Notes: generated by a model not told the origin, from the sequence alone. Positions 1 to 9,965 are shown, numbered from the stretch's first letter. The stretch is DNA of 64,000 nucleotides from Paraburkholderia sp. BL9I2N2 (GCF_004339745.1 NZ_SMGP01000001.1:4030001-4094000), one strand, 5' to 3'. Program-made: numbers and translations.

Positions 1-2
1 AC

Positions 3-260
3 GTGCAAGGCGGTGCGGCAGGCGCCGCGCGTTACCCGACACTCGACTTCGACGCCGCGCCGTGGCTCGCCCAGGTCGACCGCATCCTGCTCTCCAGCGA
101 GCCGTATCGCTTCACGCAGGTCCATTGCGACGCGCTGAAACGCGATCCGCGACTGGCCGGCAAGCGCATCGAGTTGATCGATGGGGAAATGGTGTCGTGG
201 TACGGCGTGCGCGCGATCGAAGGCGTCACCTATCTGCTGCGACGCGCCGCGACGGCATGA
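3..260 (+). CDS. C-terminal part of a BtuF-like metal/cobalamin-binding receptor (5' truncated by window)
   Basis: About 85 C-terminal residues are visible; the frame is open to the window edge, so the true start lies outside and the GTG at position 3 is only the first in-frame start codon. The residues LLSSEPYRF and later the stretch LIDGEMVSWYG resemble the C-terminal lobe of helical-backbone metal receptors (BtuF/FecB fold), which bind vitamin B12 or a metal chelate outside the inner membrane for an ABC importer. With only the tail available, the substrate cannot be judged. The gene ends 245 bp before the next coding start. Confidence 0.6.
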   Translation: MQGGAAGAARYPTLDFDAAPWLAQVDRILLSSEPYRFTQVHCDALKRDPRLAGKRIELIDGEMVSWYGVRAIEGVTYLLRRAATA

Positions 261-505
261 GCGCAAGCCCGCTGCCCGCTCCATATGAATATGCGGATTA
301 TGTTGTTGTCGCCGCAACCACCCTTCGATAAGCTTTCGCGAAGGCCCACGCGCGCGTAGGCGGCATTACCCGACCCATGCGCCAGCGCCGGAAACGTATC
401 ACAATAAAGACGACGGCTACGCCGCAAGGCCGCCCGTCCCTCGTCAACGGAACATAACCACACAACCAGACGCACTGCCTGACTGCGCTTGTTATGGGAG
501 ATCCT

Positions 506-2092
506 ATGCGCTTCAAACTGCTCGCAGCCGCCGTACTGTTCACGGCGCCCGCGCTCGTGCTCGCCAAACCGCTGACCGTCTGTACCGAGTCGAGCCCCGA
601 CGGCTTCGATGTCGTGCAGTTCAATTCGCTCGTCACGACCAATGCGTCGGCTGACGTGATCTTAAACTCGCTGGTCTCGTACGACGAGGCCACGAAGAAA
701 GTGGTGCCGGCGCTGGCCGACAAGTGGGACGTGAGCGCCGACGGCCTCACCTACACGTTCCATTTGCGCCCGAACGTGCAGTTCCAGACCACCGACTACT
801 TCAAGCCCACCCGGCCGCTTACCGCCGACGACGTCGTCTTCACGTTCGACCGCATGCTCAACGACAGCAATCCGTGGCACAAGGTGACGGGCGCGAGCGG
901 TTTCCCGCATGCGCAGTCGATGGGCCTGCCGAAGCTCATCAAGTCGATCAGCAAGGTCGACGACAACACCGTCAAGTTCGAGCTGAACGCGCCCGACGCG
1001 ACCTTCGTGTCGATCCTGACGATGGGTTTCGCCTCGATCTATTCGGCCGAATATGCCGACCAGTTGCTGAAGGCCGGCAAGCAGGTCGATCTGAATTCGA
1101 AGCCGATCGGCACCGGTCCGTTCGAACTGAAGAGCTATACGAAAGACGCGGTCATCCGCTACGACGTGAACCCGACCTACTGGGGCCCGAAGCCGAAGAT
1201 CGACCGTCTGATCTACGCGATCACGCCGGACGCCACGGTACGGGCGCAAAAAGTGAAGGCCGGTGAATGCCAGATCGCTTTGTCGCCGAAGCCCCAGGAT
1301 CTCGCCGATGCGAAGGGCGACAAGTCGCTCGCCATCGTGCAGACGCCCGCGTTCATGACGGCGTTCGTCGCGTTGAACACGCAGAAGAAGCCGCTCGACA
1401 ACCAGAAGGTGCGCGCCGCACTGAACATGGCGTTCGACCGCACCACGTATCTGAAGACCGTGTTCGACAACACGGCGACACCGGCCGTGAACCCGTATCC
1501 GCCGAACACGTGGAGCTACGACAAGGCCGTGAAGGCCTGGCCATACGACCCGGCGAAGGCGAAGAAGCTGCTTGCCGACGCGGGCTATCCCAACGGCTTC
1601 GAAACGACGATCTGGGTGCGGCCGAACGGCAGCGTGCTGAATCCGAATCCGAAGGCCGGGGCCGAACTGCTGCAAGCCGACTTCGCGAAGATCGGCGTGA
1701 AGGCCGACGTGAAGGTGATCGAATGGGGCGAGTTGATCAAGCAGGCCAAGCAAGGCCAGCATGATTCACTCTTCATGGGCTGGGCCGGCGACAACGGCGA
1801 CCCGGACAACTACCTGTCGCCGCTCTTCAGTTGCAACGCGGTGAAGTCGGGGATCAACTTCGCGCGCTTCTGCGACCAGGATCTGGACAAGCTGATCGCC
1901 GACGGCAAGGCGACGCCGGATCAGGCCAAGCGCGCGAAGGCATATGAACAGGCGCAGCAGATCATCCACGATCAGGCGCTGTGGATTCCGCTCGGGTATC
2001 CGACTGCGGCGGCGATCACGCGCACGAACGTGAGCGGTTATCACGTGAGTCCGTTTGGACGGCAGAACTTTGGGGCGGTGTCGGTGCAGTAA
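506..2092 (+). CDS. ABC transporter periplasmic binding protein, dipeptide/oligopeptide type (DppA-like)
   Basis: 528 residues, the usual length for family 5 solute-binding proteins. A signal peptide is clear (MRFKLLAAAVLFTAPALVLA, then KPLTVC). The mature part has the family layout: early VCTESSPDGFD, then ALADKWDVSADGLTYTFHLRP, and a C-terminal ALWIPLGYP-like segment. It should deliver peptides to an inner-membrane permease, but no permease or ATPase genes are adjacent, so it is an orphan here. I chose the ATG at 506 over the one at 494 because GGGAG at 496-500 is well placed before 506 and the signal peptide starts there. A strong terminator follows. Confidence 0.88.
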   Translation: MRFKLLAAAVLFTAPALVLAKPLTVCTESSPDGFDVVQFNSLVTTNASADVILNSLVSYDEATKKVVPALADKWDVSADGLTYTFHLRPNVQFQTTDYFKPTRPLTADDVVFTFDRMLNDSNPWHKVTGASGFPHAQSMGLPKLIKSISKVDDNTVKFELNAPDATFVSILTMGFASIYSAEYADQLLKAGKQVDLNSKPIGTGPFELKSYTKDAVIRYDVNPTYWGPKPKIDRLIYAITPDATVRAQKVKAGECQIALSPKPQDLADAKGDKSLAIVQTPAFMTAFVALNTQKKPLDNQKVRAALNMAFDRTTYLKTVFDNTATPAVNPYPPNTWSYDKAVKAWPYDPAKAKKLLADAGYPNGFETTIWVRPNGSVLNPNPKAGAELLQADFAKIGVKADVKVIEWGELIKQAKQGQHDSLFMGWAGDNGDPDNYLSPLFSCNAVKSGINFARFCDQDLDKLIADGKATPDQAKRAKAYEQAQQIIHDQALWIPLGYPTAAAITRTNVSGYHVSPFGRQNFGAVSVQ

Positions 2093-2113
2093 TCGCGTCC
2101 GCGTTTGAACGTG

Positions 2114-2149
2114 AAAAAAGCCCGGTTGCGAAAGCACCGGGCTTTTTTT
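2114..2149 (+). terminator. Rho-independent terminator after the DppA-like gene
   Basis: The arms AAAAAAGCCCGGT (2114-2126) and ACCGGGCTTTTTT (2136-2148) pair perfectly around a 9-base loop and end in seven T. The A-tract on the left makes it usable by the convergent MBL gene as well. Confidence 0.9.
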
Positions 2150-2167
2150 ATCGATACACCACCGCAT

Positions 2168-3241
2168 TCACGCCGGCGAAAACCGAATCACACCATCCGC
2201 ATCCTGCTTACGCTTCAACTCACCCGCAAGCCACAGCAGATGCAAGTGCGCCAGCGCTTCCCCCATCGCAAACGTCATCTGATGGATATCGAGTTGGCGC
2301 TTGAACATGAGCGGCACGATATCCGCGGCGCTCTGCGGTTTCTCTGCACACGCCTCGCGCACTTCGGCCAGACGCGCGTCGTGATGCTCGCGCAATTGCC
2401 GGATGCGGGTGCGCACGCCGCGAAACGGCTTGCCATGCGACGGCAGCACTAGCGTATCTTCCGGCATCGTCTCGTAACGGCCGAGCGACTCCAGATACAG
2501 CGCCAGCGGCGAGCCTTCCGGCTCCATATCGAACACCGACACGTTAGTCGAGATACGCGGTAGAACCATGTCGCCCGAAATCAGCACACCGGTCTCTTCG
2601 CAGAACAGCGCGCAGTGTTCCGGCGAATGGCCAAAACCGGTCACCACGTGCCACGTTTTGCCGCCGATCTTCACGCCATCGGCTTCGCGCAAGCGGCGAT
2701 ACTGCCCCGGAATCGCCGGCACGAGGCTCGCGTAATAGCTCTTGCGATTGCGCAGTTTCTCGAGCGATTCCTCGTCGGTCACGCCGTGCCGCGCGAAGTG
2801 CCGCGCCGCGCCCTCGCCGCCCGCATTCGAGCCGTCGCAGGCGCCCATTACGCGCGCCTGCATGTATTCGCCGAGCGTCATCCATAGCCGCACGTCCCAG
2901 CGCTTCTTGTCGCCACCCGCGCAGATCCAGTGCGCGAGGCCGATGTGATCGGGGTGGCAATGCGTGACGATCACGCGCAGTACCGGCAGGCCGTCGAGCA
3001 CCGAGTCGAACACTTTCTCCCAGTTCTCCTTGATCGTATCCGAGGTGATGCCGCAATCGACCACCGTCCAGCCCTGCTGGCCGTCGATCTCGTCGCGTAG
3101 CAGCCAGAGGTTGATGTGATCCAGAGCGAAAGGCAGCGGCATGCGCAGCCAGAACACGCCTGGCGCGACTTCCATCGCGTGGCCCGCGTCCGGCAAGGTG
3201 TCGCTGAACGGGTAGTCGAGTTGATGTTCGAGTGCATTCAT
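2168..3241 (-). CDS. MBL-fold metallo-hydrolase
   Basis: 357 residues. The metal-binding signature HCHPDH is visible in the stretch VIVTHCHPDHIGL near residue 105, and later ligands are represented by FGHSPEH, GDM and LPSHGKP, so the site looks complete. This is the glyoxalase-II-like branch with a C-terminal helical extension. A thioester or lactone substrate is possible, but the sequence does not decide it. I start at the ATG at 3241 (MNALEHQLDYPF), where family similarity begins; the frame stays open upstream to 3355 without a good ribosome site. It is divergent from a LiuR-like MerR regulator, with a dyad in the shared control region, so co-regulation with acyl-CoA catabolism is likely. 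Confidence 0.8.
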   Translation of the reverse strand: MNALEHQLDYPFSDTLPDAGHAMEVAPGVFWLRMPLPFALDHINLWLLRDEIDGQQGWTVVDCGITSDTIKENWEKVFDSVLDGLPVLRVIVTHCHPDHIGLAHWICAGGDKKRWDVRLWMTLGEYMQARVMGACDGSNAGGEGAARHFARHGVTDEESLEKLRNRKSYYASLVPAIPGQYRRLREADGVKIGGKTWHVVTGFGHSPEHCALFCEETGVLISGDMVLPRISTNVSVFDMEPEGSPLALYLESLGRYETMPEDTLVLPSHGKPFRGVRTRIRQLREHHDARLAEVREACAEKPQSAADIVPLMFKRQLDIHQMTFAMGEALAHLHLLWLAGELKRKQDADGVIRFSPA

Positions 3242-3361
3242 TGTGGGTGTCTTACTCCGTCGGCCGTCCGGCATGGCGAGGTGTGCGATGCCGGGCGGCG
3301 TGGTTGCGGCGTGCGAGTGACGTACCGCCGCCGTACTGCGCCTGGTTGCGTTCAACTCAAG

Positions 3362-3383
3362 TTGACGATAACGTAAACGTCGA
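3362..3383. promoter_or_regulatory. LiuR/MerR-type operator candidate between the divergent MBL and MerR genes
   Basis: A 22-bp imperfect dyad beginning TTGACGATAAC and ending GTAAACGTCGA; 8 of 11 position pairs are complementary, centred on ACGT. It resembles the ACGTAAACGT-type sites known for LiuR, the MerR-family regulator of branched-chain amino-acid degradation in proteobacteria. It lies 46 bp before the MerR start and about 120 bp before the MBL start. The assignment to this regulator is inferred from position. Confidence 0.5.
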
Positions 3384-3428
3384 TTCTATCGTTCAATCCG
3401 ATTTTCTGCCCGGCCACGGAATGCCCCG

Positions 3429-3833
3429 ATGAACACGCAATACACGATCACCGAGCTCGCGCGGGAATTCGACGTCACGCCGCGAGCCATCCGCTTCTAC
3501 GAAGATCAGGGTTTACTCTCACCGAGCCGCGAAGGATCGAGCGGCTTGCGGCGCGTTTATTCGGGCCGCGATCGAACGCGTCTGAAACTCACGTTGCGCG
3601 GCAAACGGCTCGGCTTCACGTTGTCGGAGATTCGCGATCTGCTGGACGCGTACGAGTCGCCCACCGACACGGTGCCGCAGTTGCATGCGTTCCTCGCCAC
3701 GGTGGCGCGTCATCGCGAAGTGCTGGAGCGCCAACTGGAGGACCTGAACGCGACGCTCGAAGACCTCGCACAATACGAAACCCAGGCGCGCGCGTTGCTG
3801 GAAAGCGGCACGCGCGAAGCCAAACCGGCATGA
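3429..3833 (+). CDS. MerR-family transcriptional regulator, LiuR-like
   Basis: 134 residues. The N-terminal winged helix-turn-helix is typical (YTITELAREFDVTPRAIRFYEDQGLL, residues about 5-30), followed by SGLRRVYSGRDRTRLKLTLRGKRLGFTLSEI and a coiled-coil dimer helix (REVLERQLEDLNATLEDL). No cysteine cluster is present, so it is not a metal sensor. The short form and the exact helix resemble LiuR regulators of leucine/isovalerate and acyl-CoA degradation. The nearby LiuR-like dyad and the fatty-acid genes downstream (thiolase, acyl-CoA dehydrogenase) support that reading, but the effector is not visible in the sequence. Confidence 0.8.
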   Translation: MNTQYTITELAREFDVTPRAIRFYEDQGLLSPSREGSSGLRRVYSGRDRTRLKLTLRGKRLGFTLSEIRDLLDAYESPTDTVPQLHAFLATVARHREVLERQLEDLNATLEDLAQYETQARALLESGTREAKPA

Positions 3834-4044
3834 ACGGCGCTCGGCGAAATATTTTTTGTCGAAAGTTACGTCTGTTAAGGCATGCCAAACTGAGGCATTG
3901 AGCGGAGATAGTCTGAAAGTCGGCGAACGCCTGATAACGCGCGAAGGCGCCAGGGCACGAGTCGAGCGGCGCGATGCGTCGCGGGTCCACCCGAACGATA
4001 CAATCACGGGTGTCTTCACGACATGAGACGAATGCACGGTCGAC

Positions 4045-5883
4045 ATGAATCACTTCCCCAAACTGTTGTCGTCGCAAATCGGCTTTGACCTCGCGCAGAC
4101 CATGCTCGATGGATTCGACCGGCATTACCGGATCTTTCGCGACGCCGCGATCCATGCCAAAACGCTCTTTGAAAAGGCCGACTGGCACGGTCTGCAGAAG
4201 CTCGCGCGCGATCGCATTACCTCATACGACGAGCGCGTCGACGAATGCGTCGAATTGCTCGAAGACGAATACGACGCGGAAAAAATCGACAGCGAAGTGT
4301 GGCAGCAGATCAAGCTGCATTACATCGGCCTTTTGACCACGCACCGCCAGCCGGAGTGCGCGGAAACGTTTTTCAATTCGGTGTGCTGCAAGATCCTGCA
4401 CCGCTCGTACTTCAACAACGACTTCATTTTCGTGCGCCCGGCCATCTCGACCGAATACATCGAGAACGACGAGCCGGCCGCGAAGCCGACTTACCGTGCT
4501 TACTATCCCGGCAAGGACGGGCTCGCGGCGACGCTCGAACGCATCGTCACGAACTTCCAGCTGGAGCCGCCGTTCGAAGACCTGACGCGCGACGCCGGCT
4601 GCGTGATGCAGGCGATCCACGACGCGTTCGGCGTGTTCGACGAAGCGGCCAACTTCCAGATTCACGTGCTCTCGTCGCTGTTTTACCGGAACAAGTCGGC
4701 ATATATCGTCGGACGGATCATCAACGGCGATCTGCTGCTGCCGTTCGCCGTGCCCTTGCGTCACGTAACGCCGGGCGTGCTCGCGCTCGACACGGTGCTG
4801 CTCAAGCGCGACCAGTTGCTGATCATTTTCAGCTTCTCGCATTCGTACTTTCTGGTGGACATGGAAGTACCGTCCGCGTACGTCGAATTTCTCGGCACGA
4901 TCATGCAGGGCAAGCCGAAGGCGGAAATCTATACGTCGGTGGGTTTGCAGAAGCAGGGCAAGAATCTGTTCTATCGCGACCTGCTGCACCATCTGTCGCA
5001 TTCGAGCGATCAGTTCATCGTCGCGCCCGGCATCAAGGGGCTCGTGATGCTGGTGTTCACGCTGCCGTCGTTTCCGTACGTGTTCAAGCTGATCAAGGAC
5101 AACTTCCCGCCGCCTAAGGAAACCACGCGTGCGCAAATCCAGGGCAAGTATCAGCTCGTCAAACGGCACGACCGTTTGGGCCGCATGGCCGATACGCTCG
5201 AATATTCGAGCGTCGCGTTGCCCCGCTCTCGCCTCGACGACGCGCTGGTGCGCGAGCTCGAAAGGGAAGTGCCGTCGCTGATCGAATACGACGGCGACAA
5301 CCTGGTGATTCGACATATGTATATCGAGCGCCGCATGGTGCCGCTCAACCTGTTCCTGCAGAACGGCAACGACGAGGACGTCGAGCACGGCATCAAGGAA
5401 TACGGCAACGCGGTGAAGGAACTGATGCAGGCGAACATCTTCCCTGGCGACATGCTGTACAAGAACTTCGGCGTGACGCGTCATGGCCGCGTCGTGTTCT
5501 ACGACTACGACGAAATCGAATATCTGACCGACTGCAACGTGCGCGCGGTGCCGGCGCCGCGTAACGAGGAGGACGAAATGTCAGGCGAGCCGTGGTACTC
5601 CGTCGGCCCGCACGACATCTTCCCGGAAACGTACGGCACATTTTTGCTCGGCGACCCACGCGTGCGCCGTTCCTTCATGCAGCATCACGCGGACTTCTTC
5701 GATCCTGCGCTATGGCAACGGCACAAGGATCATCTATTGAAAGGCGAACTGCCCGACTTTTTCCCGTACGACGACAGCGTGCGCTTCTGCAACCGCTATC
5801 CGGAACGCTTTGCCGATGCCGCCGGCCGCGCATCGCCCGCGCCGGACGCGCCAGCCGACGAGCGCAGCGTGCGGGTGGCGTGA
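4045..5883 (+). CDS. aceK: Isocitrate dehydrogenase kinase/phosphatase
   Basis: 612 residues, close to the length of known AceK proteins. The N-terminal regulatory domain begins MNHFPKLLSSQIGFDLAQTM. The ATP-binding region APGIKGLVMLVFTLPSF occurs near residue 328, with the kinase-type lysine in VFKLIKDNFPP, and the C-terminal half carries FYDYDEIEYL. AceK phosphorylates and inactivates isocitrate dehydrogenase, and also reverses this, to divert carbon into the glyoxylate shunt. The aceA and aceB genes are not adjacent, which is common in Burkholderiales. The C-terminal tail (about 25 residues rich in Ala, Pro and Asp) looks variable. Confidence 0.95.
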   Translation: MNHFPKLLSSQIGFDLAQTMLDGFDRHYRIFRDAAIHAKTLFEKADWHGLQKLARDRITSYDERVDECVELLEDEYDAEKIDSEVWQQIKLHYIGLLTTHRQPECAETFFNSVCCKILHRSYFNNDFIFVRPAISTEYIENDEPAAKPTYRAYYPGKDGLAATLERIVTNFQLEPPFEDLTRDAGCVMQAIHDAFGVFDEAANFQIHVLSSLFYRNKSAYIVGRIINGDLLLPFAVPLRHVTPGVLALDTVLLKRDQLLIIFSFSHSYFLVDMEVPSAYVEFLGTIMQGKPKAEIYTSVGLQKQGKNLFYRDLLHHLSHSSDQFIVAPGIKGLVMLVFTLPSFPYVFKLIKDNFPPPKETTRAQIQGKYQLVKRHDRLGRMADTLEYSSVALPRSRLDDALVRELEREVPSLIEYDGDNLVIRHMYIERRMVPLNLFLQNGNDEDVEHGIKEYGNAVKELMQANIFPGDMLYKNFGVTRHGRVVFYDYDEIEYLTDCNVRAVPAPRNEEDEMSGEPWYSVGPHDIFPETYGTFLLGDPRVRRSFMQHHADFFDPALWQRHKDHLLKGELPDFFPYDDSVRFCNRYPERFADAAGRASPAPDAPADERSVRVA

Positions 5884-5977
5884 AGCTCATACGCACCCGG
5901 CAGCGCTGACTGCCTCGTCCGAACCTTATGTAACGACATCGACCGGTCAATCGGTCGAGCAACCGCCAAGACGCAAC

Positions 5978-6754
5978 ATGAACACGAACGATTCCACCCC
6001 TGACAATCCGCTCTCACATCTGTTCGACAACAACGAAGCGTGGGTCGCCCGCAAGTTGTCCGAAGACCCCGAGTATTTCTCGCGTCTCGCGCATCAGCAG
6101 ACGCCCGAGTATCTGTGGATCGGCTGCTCCGATTCGCGCGTGCCGGCGAACCAGATCATCGGCTTGCCGCCGGGCGAAGTGTTCGTGCACAGAAACATCG
6201 CCAACGTAGTGGTGCATACCGATCTGAACTGTCTCTCGGTGATCCAGTTCGCCGTCGATCTGCTGAAGGTCAAGCACATCATGGTGGTCGGCCACTACGG
6301 CTGCTCGGGTGTCGGCGCGGCGCTGCATGGCCGTCGCGTGGGTCTCGCGGACAACTGGCTGCATCACGTGCAGGACGTGCGCACCAAGCATGCGGCGCTG
6401 ATCGAGGAATGGCCGCTCGGCGAGGTTCGGCACCGGCGGCTGGTCGAACTGAACGCGATCGAACAGGTGATGAACGTGTGCCGCACCACCATCGTCAACG
6501 ATGCGTGGGCGCGTGGCCAGGAGTTGACGGTGCACGGCTGGGCGTACGGCGTGCATGACGGCAAGGTGCGCAACCTCGGCATGACGATCAGCGAGCCGGC
6601 CGCGCTCGATGCAACCTATCAGAAGTGCGTCGCGGCGGTGTCGGCGAGCGGCGCGCACAAGGCAGAGAACGACGTAGTCGCCGCCGATGCGGCGCAGCTC
6701 GGCGATGTGCCGGCTATCGTCGAAGGCGTAATCAAGGAGCTTAAACATGAGTGA
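5978..6754 (+). CDS. can: Beta-class carbonic anhydrase
   Basis: 258 residues from the ATG at 5978 (MNTNDSTPDNPLSHLFDNN). The zinc and catalytic motifs of the beta class are intact: CSDSRVP near residue 42 and HYGCSG near residue 100. The enzyme interconverts CO2 and bicarbonate in the cytoplasm. An upstream in-frame extension overlapping aceK has biased composition and no family similarity, so it was dropped. The last 8 bases overlap the thiolase start (ATGAGTGA), so translation of the two is probably coupled. The C-terminal 30 residues extend beyond the conserved domain. Confidence 0.92.
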   Translation: MNTNDSTPDNPLSHLFDNNEAWVARKLSEDPEYFSRLAHQQTPEYLWIGCSDSRVPANQIIGLPPGEVFVHRNIANVVVHTDLNCLSVIQFAVDLLKVKHIMVVGHYGCSGVGAALHGRRVGLADNWLHHVQDVRTKHAALIEEWPLGEVRHRRLVELNAIEQVMNVCRTTIVNDAWARGQELTVHGWAYGVHDGKVRNLGMTISEPAALDATYQKCVAAVSASGAHKAENDVVAADAAQLGDVPAIVEGVIKELKHE

Positions 6755-7940
6755 GACAAAGATTGATCGGATCGTCATCGTGGGCTTGGCCCGCACGCCG
6801 ATGGCAGCATTCCAGGGTGACTTCGCCGCGCTGACCGCACCGCAGTTGGGCTCGGTGGCGATCCAGGCTGCCGTGCAGCGCGCGGGCCTGAAGCCCGAAC
6901 AGATCGACGAAGTGGTGATGGGCTGCGTGCTGCCCGCCGGCCTCGGCCAGGCGCCCGCGCGTCAGGCCGCGCTCGGCGCCGGCTTGCCGCTCGCCACCGG
7001 CAGCACCACGGTGAACAAGATGTGCGGCTCCGGCATGCGCGCGGCGATGTTCGCACACGACATGCTCGCTGCGGGTTCCGTCGACGTGATCGTCGCGGGC
7101 GGCATGGAAAGCATGTCGAATGCGCCGTACCTCCTGCCCAAAGCGCGCGGCGGCATGCGCATGGGCCACGGCCAGGTGATCGACCACATGTTCTACGACG
7201 GCCTCGAAGACGCCTACGAAAAAGGCCGTCTGATGGGTACCTTCGCCGAAGAATGCGCGGCGTCGTTCGACTTCACGCGCGAGGCGCAGGACGCGTTTGC
7301 CGTCGAGTCGCTCAATCGTGCGAAGCGCGCGAACGAAGACGGCTCGTTCGCCTGGGAAATCGCGCCGGTGAAAGTGGAGAGCCGCAAAGGCGATGTCACC
7401 ATCGATCGCGACGAACAGCCGTTCAAAGCGAACCTCGAAAAGATTCCGACGCTCAAACCCGCGTTCAGCAAAACCGGCACGGTGACGGCGGCGAACTCAT
7501 CGTCGATTTCCGACGGCGCGGCCGCACTCGTCATGATGCGCGAGTCGACGGCGAAGCGTCTCGGCGTCGAGCCGATCGCGCGCGTGGTCGGTCACTCGAC
7601 CTTCGCGCAGGAACCGGCGAAGTTCACCACCGCGCCGGTCGGGGCGATTCGCAAACTGTTCGAGAAGAACGGCTGGCGCGCCGACGAGGTCGATCTGTAT
7701 GAGGTCAACGAGGCGTTCGCCGTCGTGACGATGGCGGCCATGAAGGAACACCATCTGCCGCACGAGAAGGTCAACGTGAACGGCGGCGCCTGTGCGCTCG
7801 GCCATCCGATCGGCGCGTCGGGTGCGCGGATTCTCGTCACGCTGATCGGCGCGCTGAAGAAGCGCGGGCTGAAGCGTGGCGTCGCGACGCTGTGCATCGG
7901 CGGCGGCGAAGCGACGGCAATGGGTATCGAACTGGTGTAG
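6747..7940 (+). CDS. Acetyl-CoA C-acyltransferase (thiolase)
   Basis: 397 residues, normal for thiolase II. The acylated cysteine lies in NKMCGSGMRAA (near residue 93); the other active-site blocks are NEAFAV (near 320) and GGACALGHPIGASGAR with the second His and Cys (near 350-360). It condenses or cleaves acetyl-CoA units: either acetoacetyl-CoA thiolase or a beta-ketoacyl thiolase; sequence alone does not separate them. It overlaps can by 8 bp and is followed by an SDR after 44 bp, suggesting a can-thiolase-SDR transcription unit. The LiuR-like regulator and acyl-CoA dehydrogenase nearby favour a catabolic role. Confidence 0.93.
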   Translation: MSETKIDRIVIVGLARTPMAAFQGDFAALTAPQLGSVAIQAAVQRAGLKPEQIDEVVMGCVLPAGLGQAPARQAALGAGLPLATGSTTVNKMCGSGMRAAMFAHDMLAAGSVDVIVAGGMESMSNAPYLLPKARGGMRMGHGQVIDHMFYDGLEDAYEKGRLMGTFAEECAASFDFTREAQDAFAVESLNRAKRANEDGSFAWEIAPVKVESRKGDVTIDRDEQPFKANLEKIPTLKPAFSKTGTVTAANSSSISDGAAALVMMRESTAKRLGVEPIARVVGHSTFAQEPAKFTTAPVGAIRKLFEKNGWRADEVDLYEVNEAFAVVTMAAMKEHHLPHEKVNVNGGACALGHPIGASGARILVTLIGALKKRGLKRGVATLCIGGGEATAMGIELV

Positions 7941-7984
7941 CGCGCGTTTTCACAGCGCTTTATTTTGACGGCCTGGGGTATTCG

Positions 7985-8662
<678 letters not shown>

Positions 8663-8673
8663 GCAACGAGCTT

Positions 8674-8814
8674 GCATGGGACCGGGGTAAGCGCTAAAGC
8701 GCCAACTCTGGTCGACTGCGGTGCATGGGACCAGAGTAAGCGCTAAAGCGCCAACTCTGGTCGACTGCGGTGCATGGGACCAGAGTAAGCGCTAAAGCGC
8801 CAACTCTGGTCGAC
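8674..8814. repeat. Three tandem 49-bp hairpin units
   Basis: Copies at 8674-8722, 8723-8771 and 8772-8814 (last one cut at 43 bp). Copies 2 and 3 are identical over the shared length; copy 1 differs by two bases. Each holds a nested palindrome: outer arms GACCAGAGT/ACTCTGGTC and inner arms GCGCT/AGCGC around AA. The array sits between the SDR stop and the ribosome site of the acyl-CoA dehydrogenase, so transcripts crossing it would carry three identical stem-loops. Confidence 0.95.
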
Positions 8815-8827
8815 AGGAGACAGACTC

Positions 8828-9958
8828 ATGGTGCTTGATCAGGATCACTTGATGGTCCGCGACGCGCTGCGCACCTTCGTGCGCGAAGCGATCACGCCGC
8901 ATGCGGCGGCGTGGGATCGCGAGCGCACTTTTCCAAAGGACGTGCATCGGCAACTCGCCGGACTCGGCGCATACGGCGTGCTGGTGCCCGAAACGTACGG
9001 CGGCGCCGGCATGGACGCGCTGGCGCTCGCCTTGATTCTCGAAGAGATCGCTGCCGGCGACGGCGGCACCTCGACGGCCATCTCCGTCAACAACTGCCCG
9101 GTGTGCAGCATTCTGCTCACCTATGGCAACGATGCGCAGAAACGCGACTGGCTGACGCCGCTCGCACGCGGCGAAATGCTCGGCGCGTTTTGCCTGACCG
9201 AACCGCAAGCCGGTTCCGATGCTTCCGCGCTCCGAACCACTGCGACACGCGACGGCGACGCGTATGTGCTGAACGGCGTCAAACAGTTCATCACGAGCGG
9301 CAAGAACGGCAACGTCGCGATCGTGATGGCTGTGACCGACAAAGCCGCGGGCAAGCGCGGCATCAGCGCGTTTATCGTGCCCACCGATACAAAGGGCTAC
9401 GTCGTCGCACGGGTGGAAGACAAGCTCGGGCAGCATTCGTCGGATACGGCGCAGATCATCTTCGAGGACTGCCGCGTGCCAGCCGCGAACCTGATCGGCG
9501 CGGAAGGCGAAGGCTACCGGATCGCACTGTCGGGGCTCGAAGGTGGCCGTATCGGTATTGCCGCGCAAAGCGTCGGCATGGCGCGCGCCGCGTTCGAAGC
9601 GGCGTTGAGTTATGCGAAGGAGCGCGAAAGCTTCGGCGCGCCGCTCTTTTCGCACCAGGCCGTGCAATTCCGCCTCGCCGACATGGCGACGCAACTCGAA
9701 GCCGCGCGCCAGTTGATCTGGCACGCCGCGTCGTTGAAGGACGCCGGCCAACCGTGTCTGACCGAAGCCGCGATGGCCAAGCTATTCGCTTCCGAAGCCG
9801 CAGAGCGGATCTGTTCGGCCGCCTTACAGATTCATGGCGGCTACGGCTACCTGAGCGACTTCCCGGTCGAGCGCATTTACCGCGATGTGCGCGTGTGCCA
9901 GATCTACGAAGGCACCAGCGACATCCAGAAAATTTTGATCGCGCGCGGCCTTGGCTGA
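8828..9958 (+). CDS. Acyl-CoA dehydrogenase
   Basis: 376 residues, normal for the family. The FAD-binding signatures are present: CLTEPQAGSDASAL (near residue 121) and the C-terminal IHGGYGYLSDFPVERIYRD. The catalytic base is the Glu of CQIYEGTSDIQ near residue 360, the position used by short/medium- and branched-chain enzymes except isovaleryl-CoA dehydrogenase, which has its base elsewhere. It should introduce the first double bond in acyl-CoA oxidation, passing electrons to ETF. A strong AGGAGA at 8815-8820 precedes the ATG directly after the hairpin array. Confidence 0.92.
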   Translation: MVLDQDHLMVRDALRTFVREAITPHAAAWDRERTFPKDVHRQLAGLGAYGVLVPETYGGAGMDALALALILEEIAAGDGGTSTAISVNNCPVCSILLTYGNDAQKRDWLTPLARGEMLGAFCLTEPQAGSDASALRTTATRDGDAYVLNGVKQFITSGKNGNVAIVMAVTDKAAGKRGISAFIVPTDTKGYVVARVEDKLGQHSSDTAQIIFEDCRVPAANLIGAEGEGYRIALSGLEGGRIGIAAQSVGMARAAFEAALSYAKERESFGAPLFSHQAVQFRLADMATQLEAARQLIWHAASLKDAGQPCLTEAAMAKLFASEAAERICSAALQIHGGYGYLSDFPVERIYRDVRVCQIYEGTSDIQKILIARGLG

Positions 9959-9965
9959 AAGTCTG

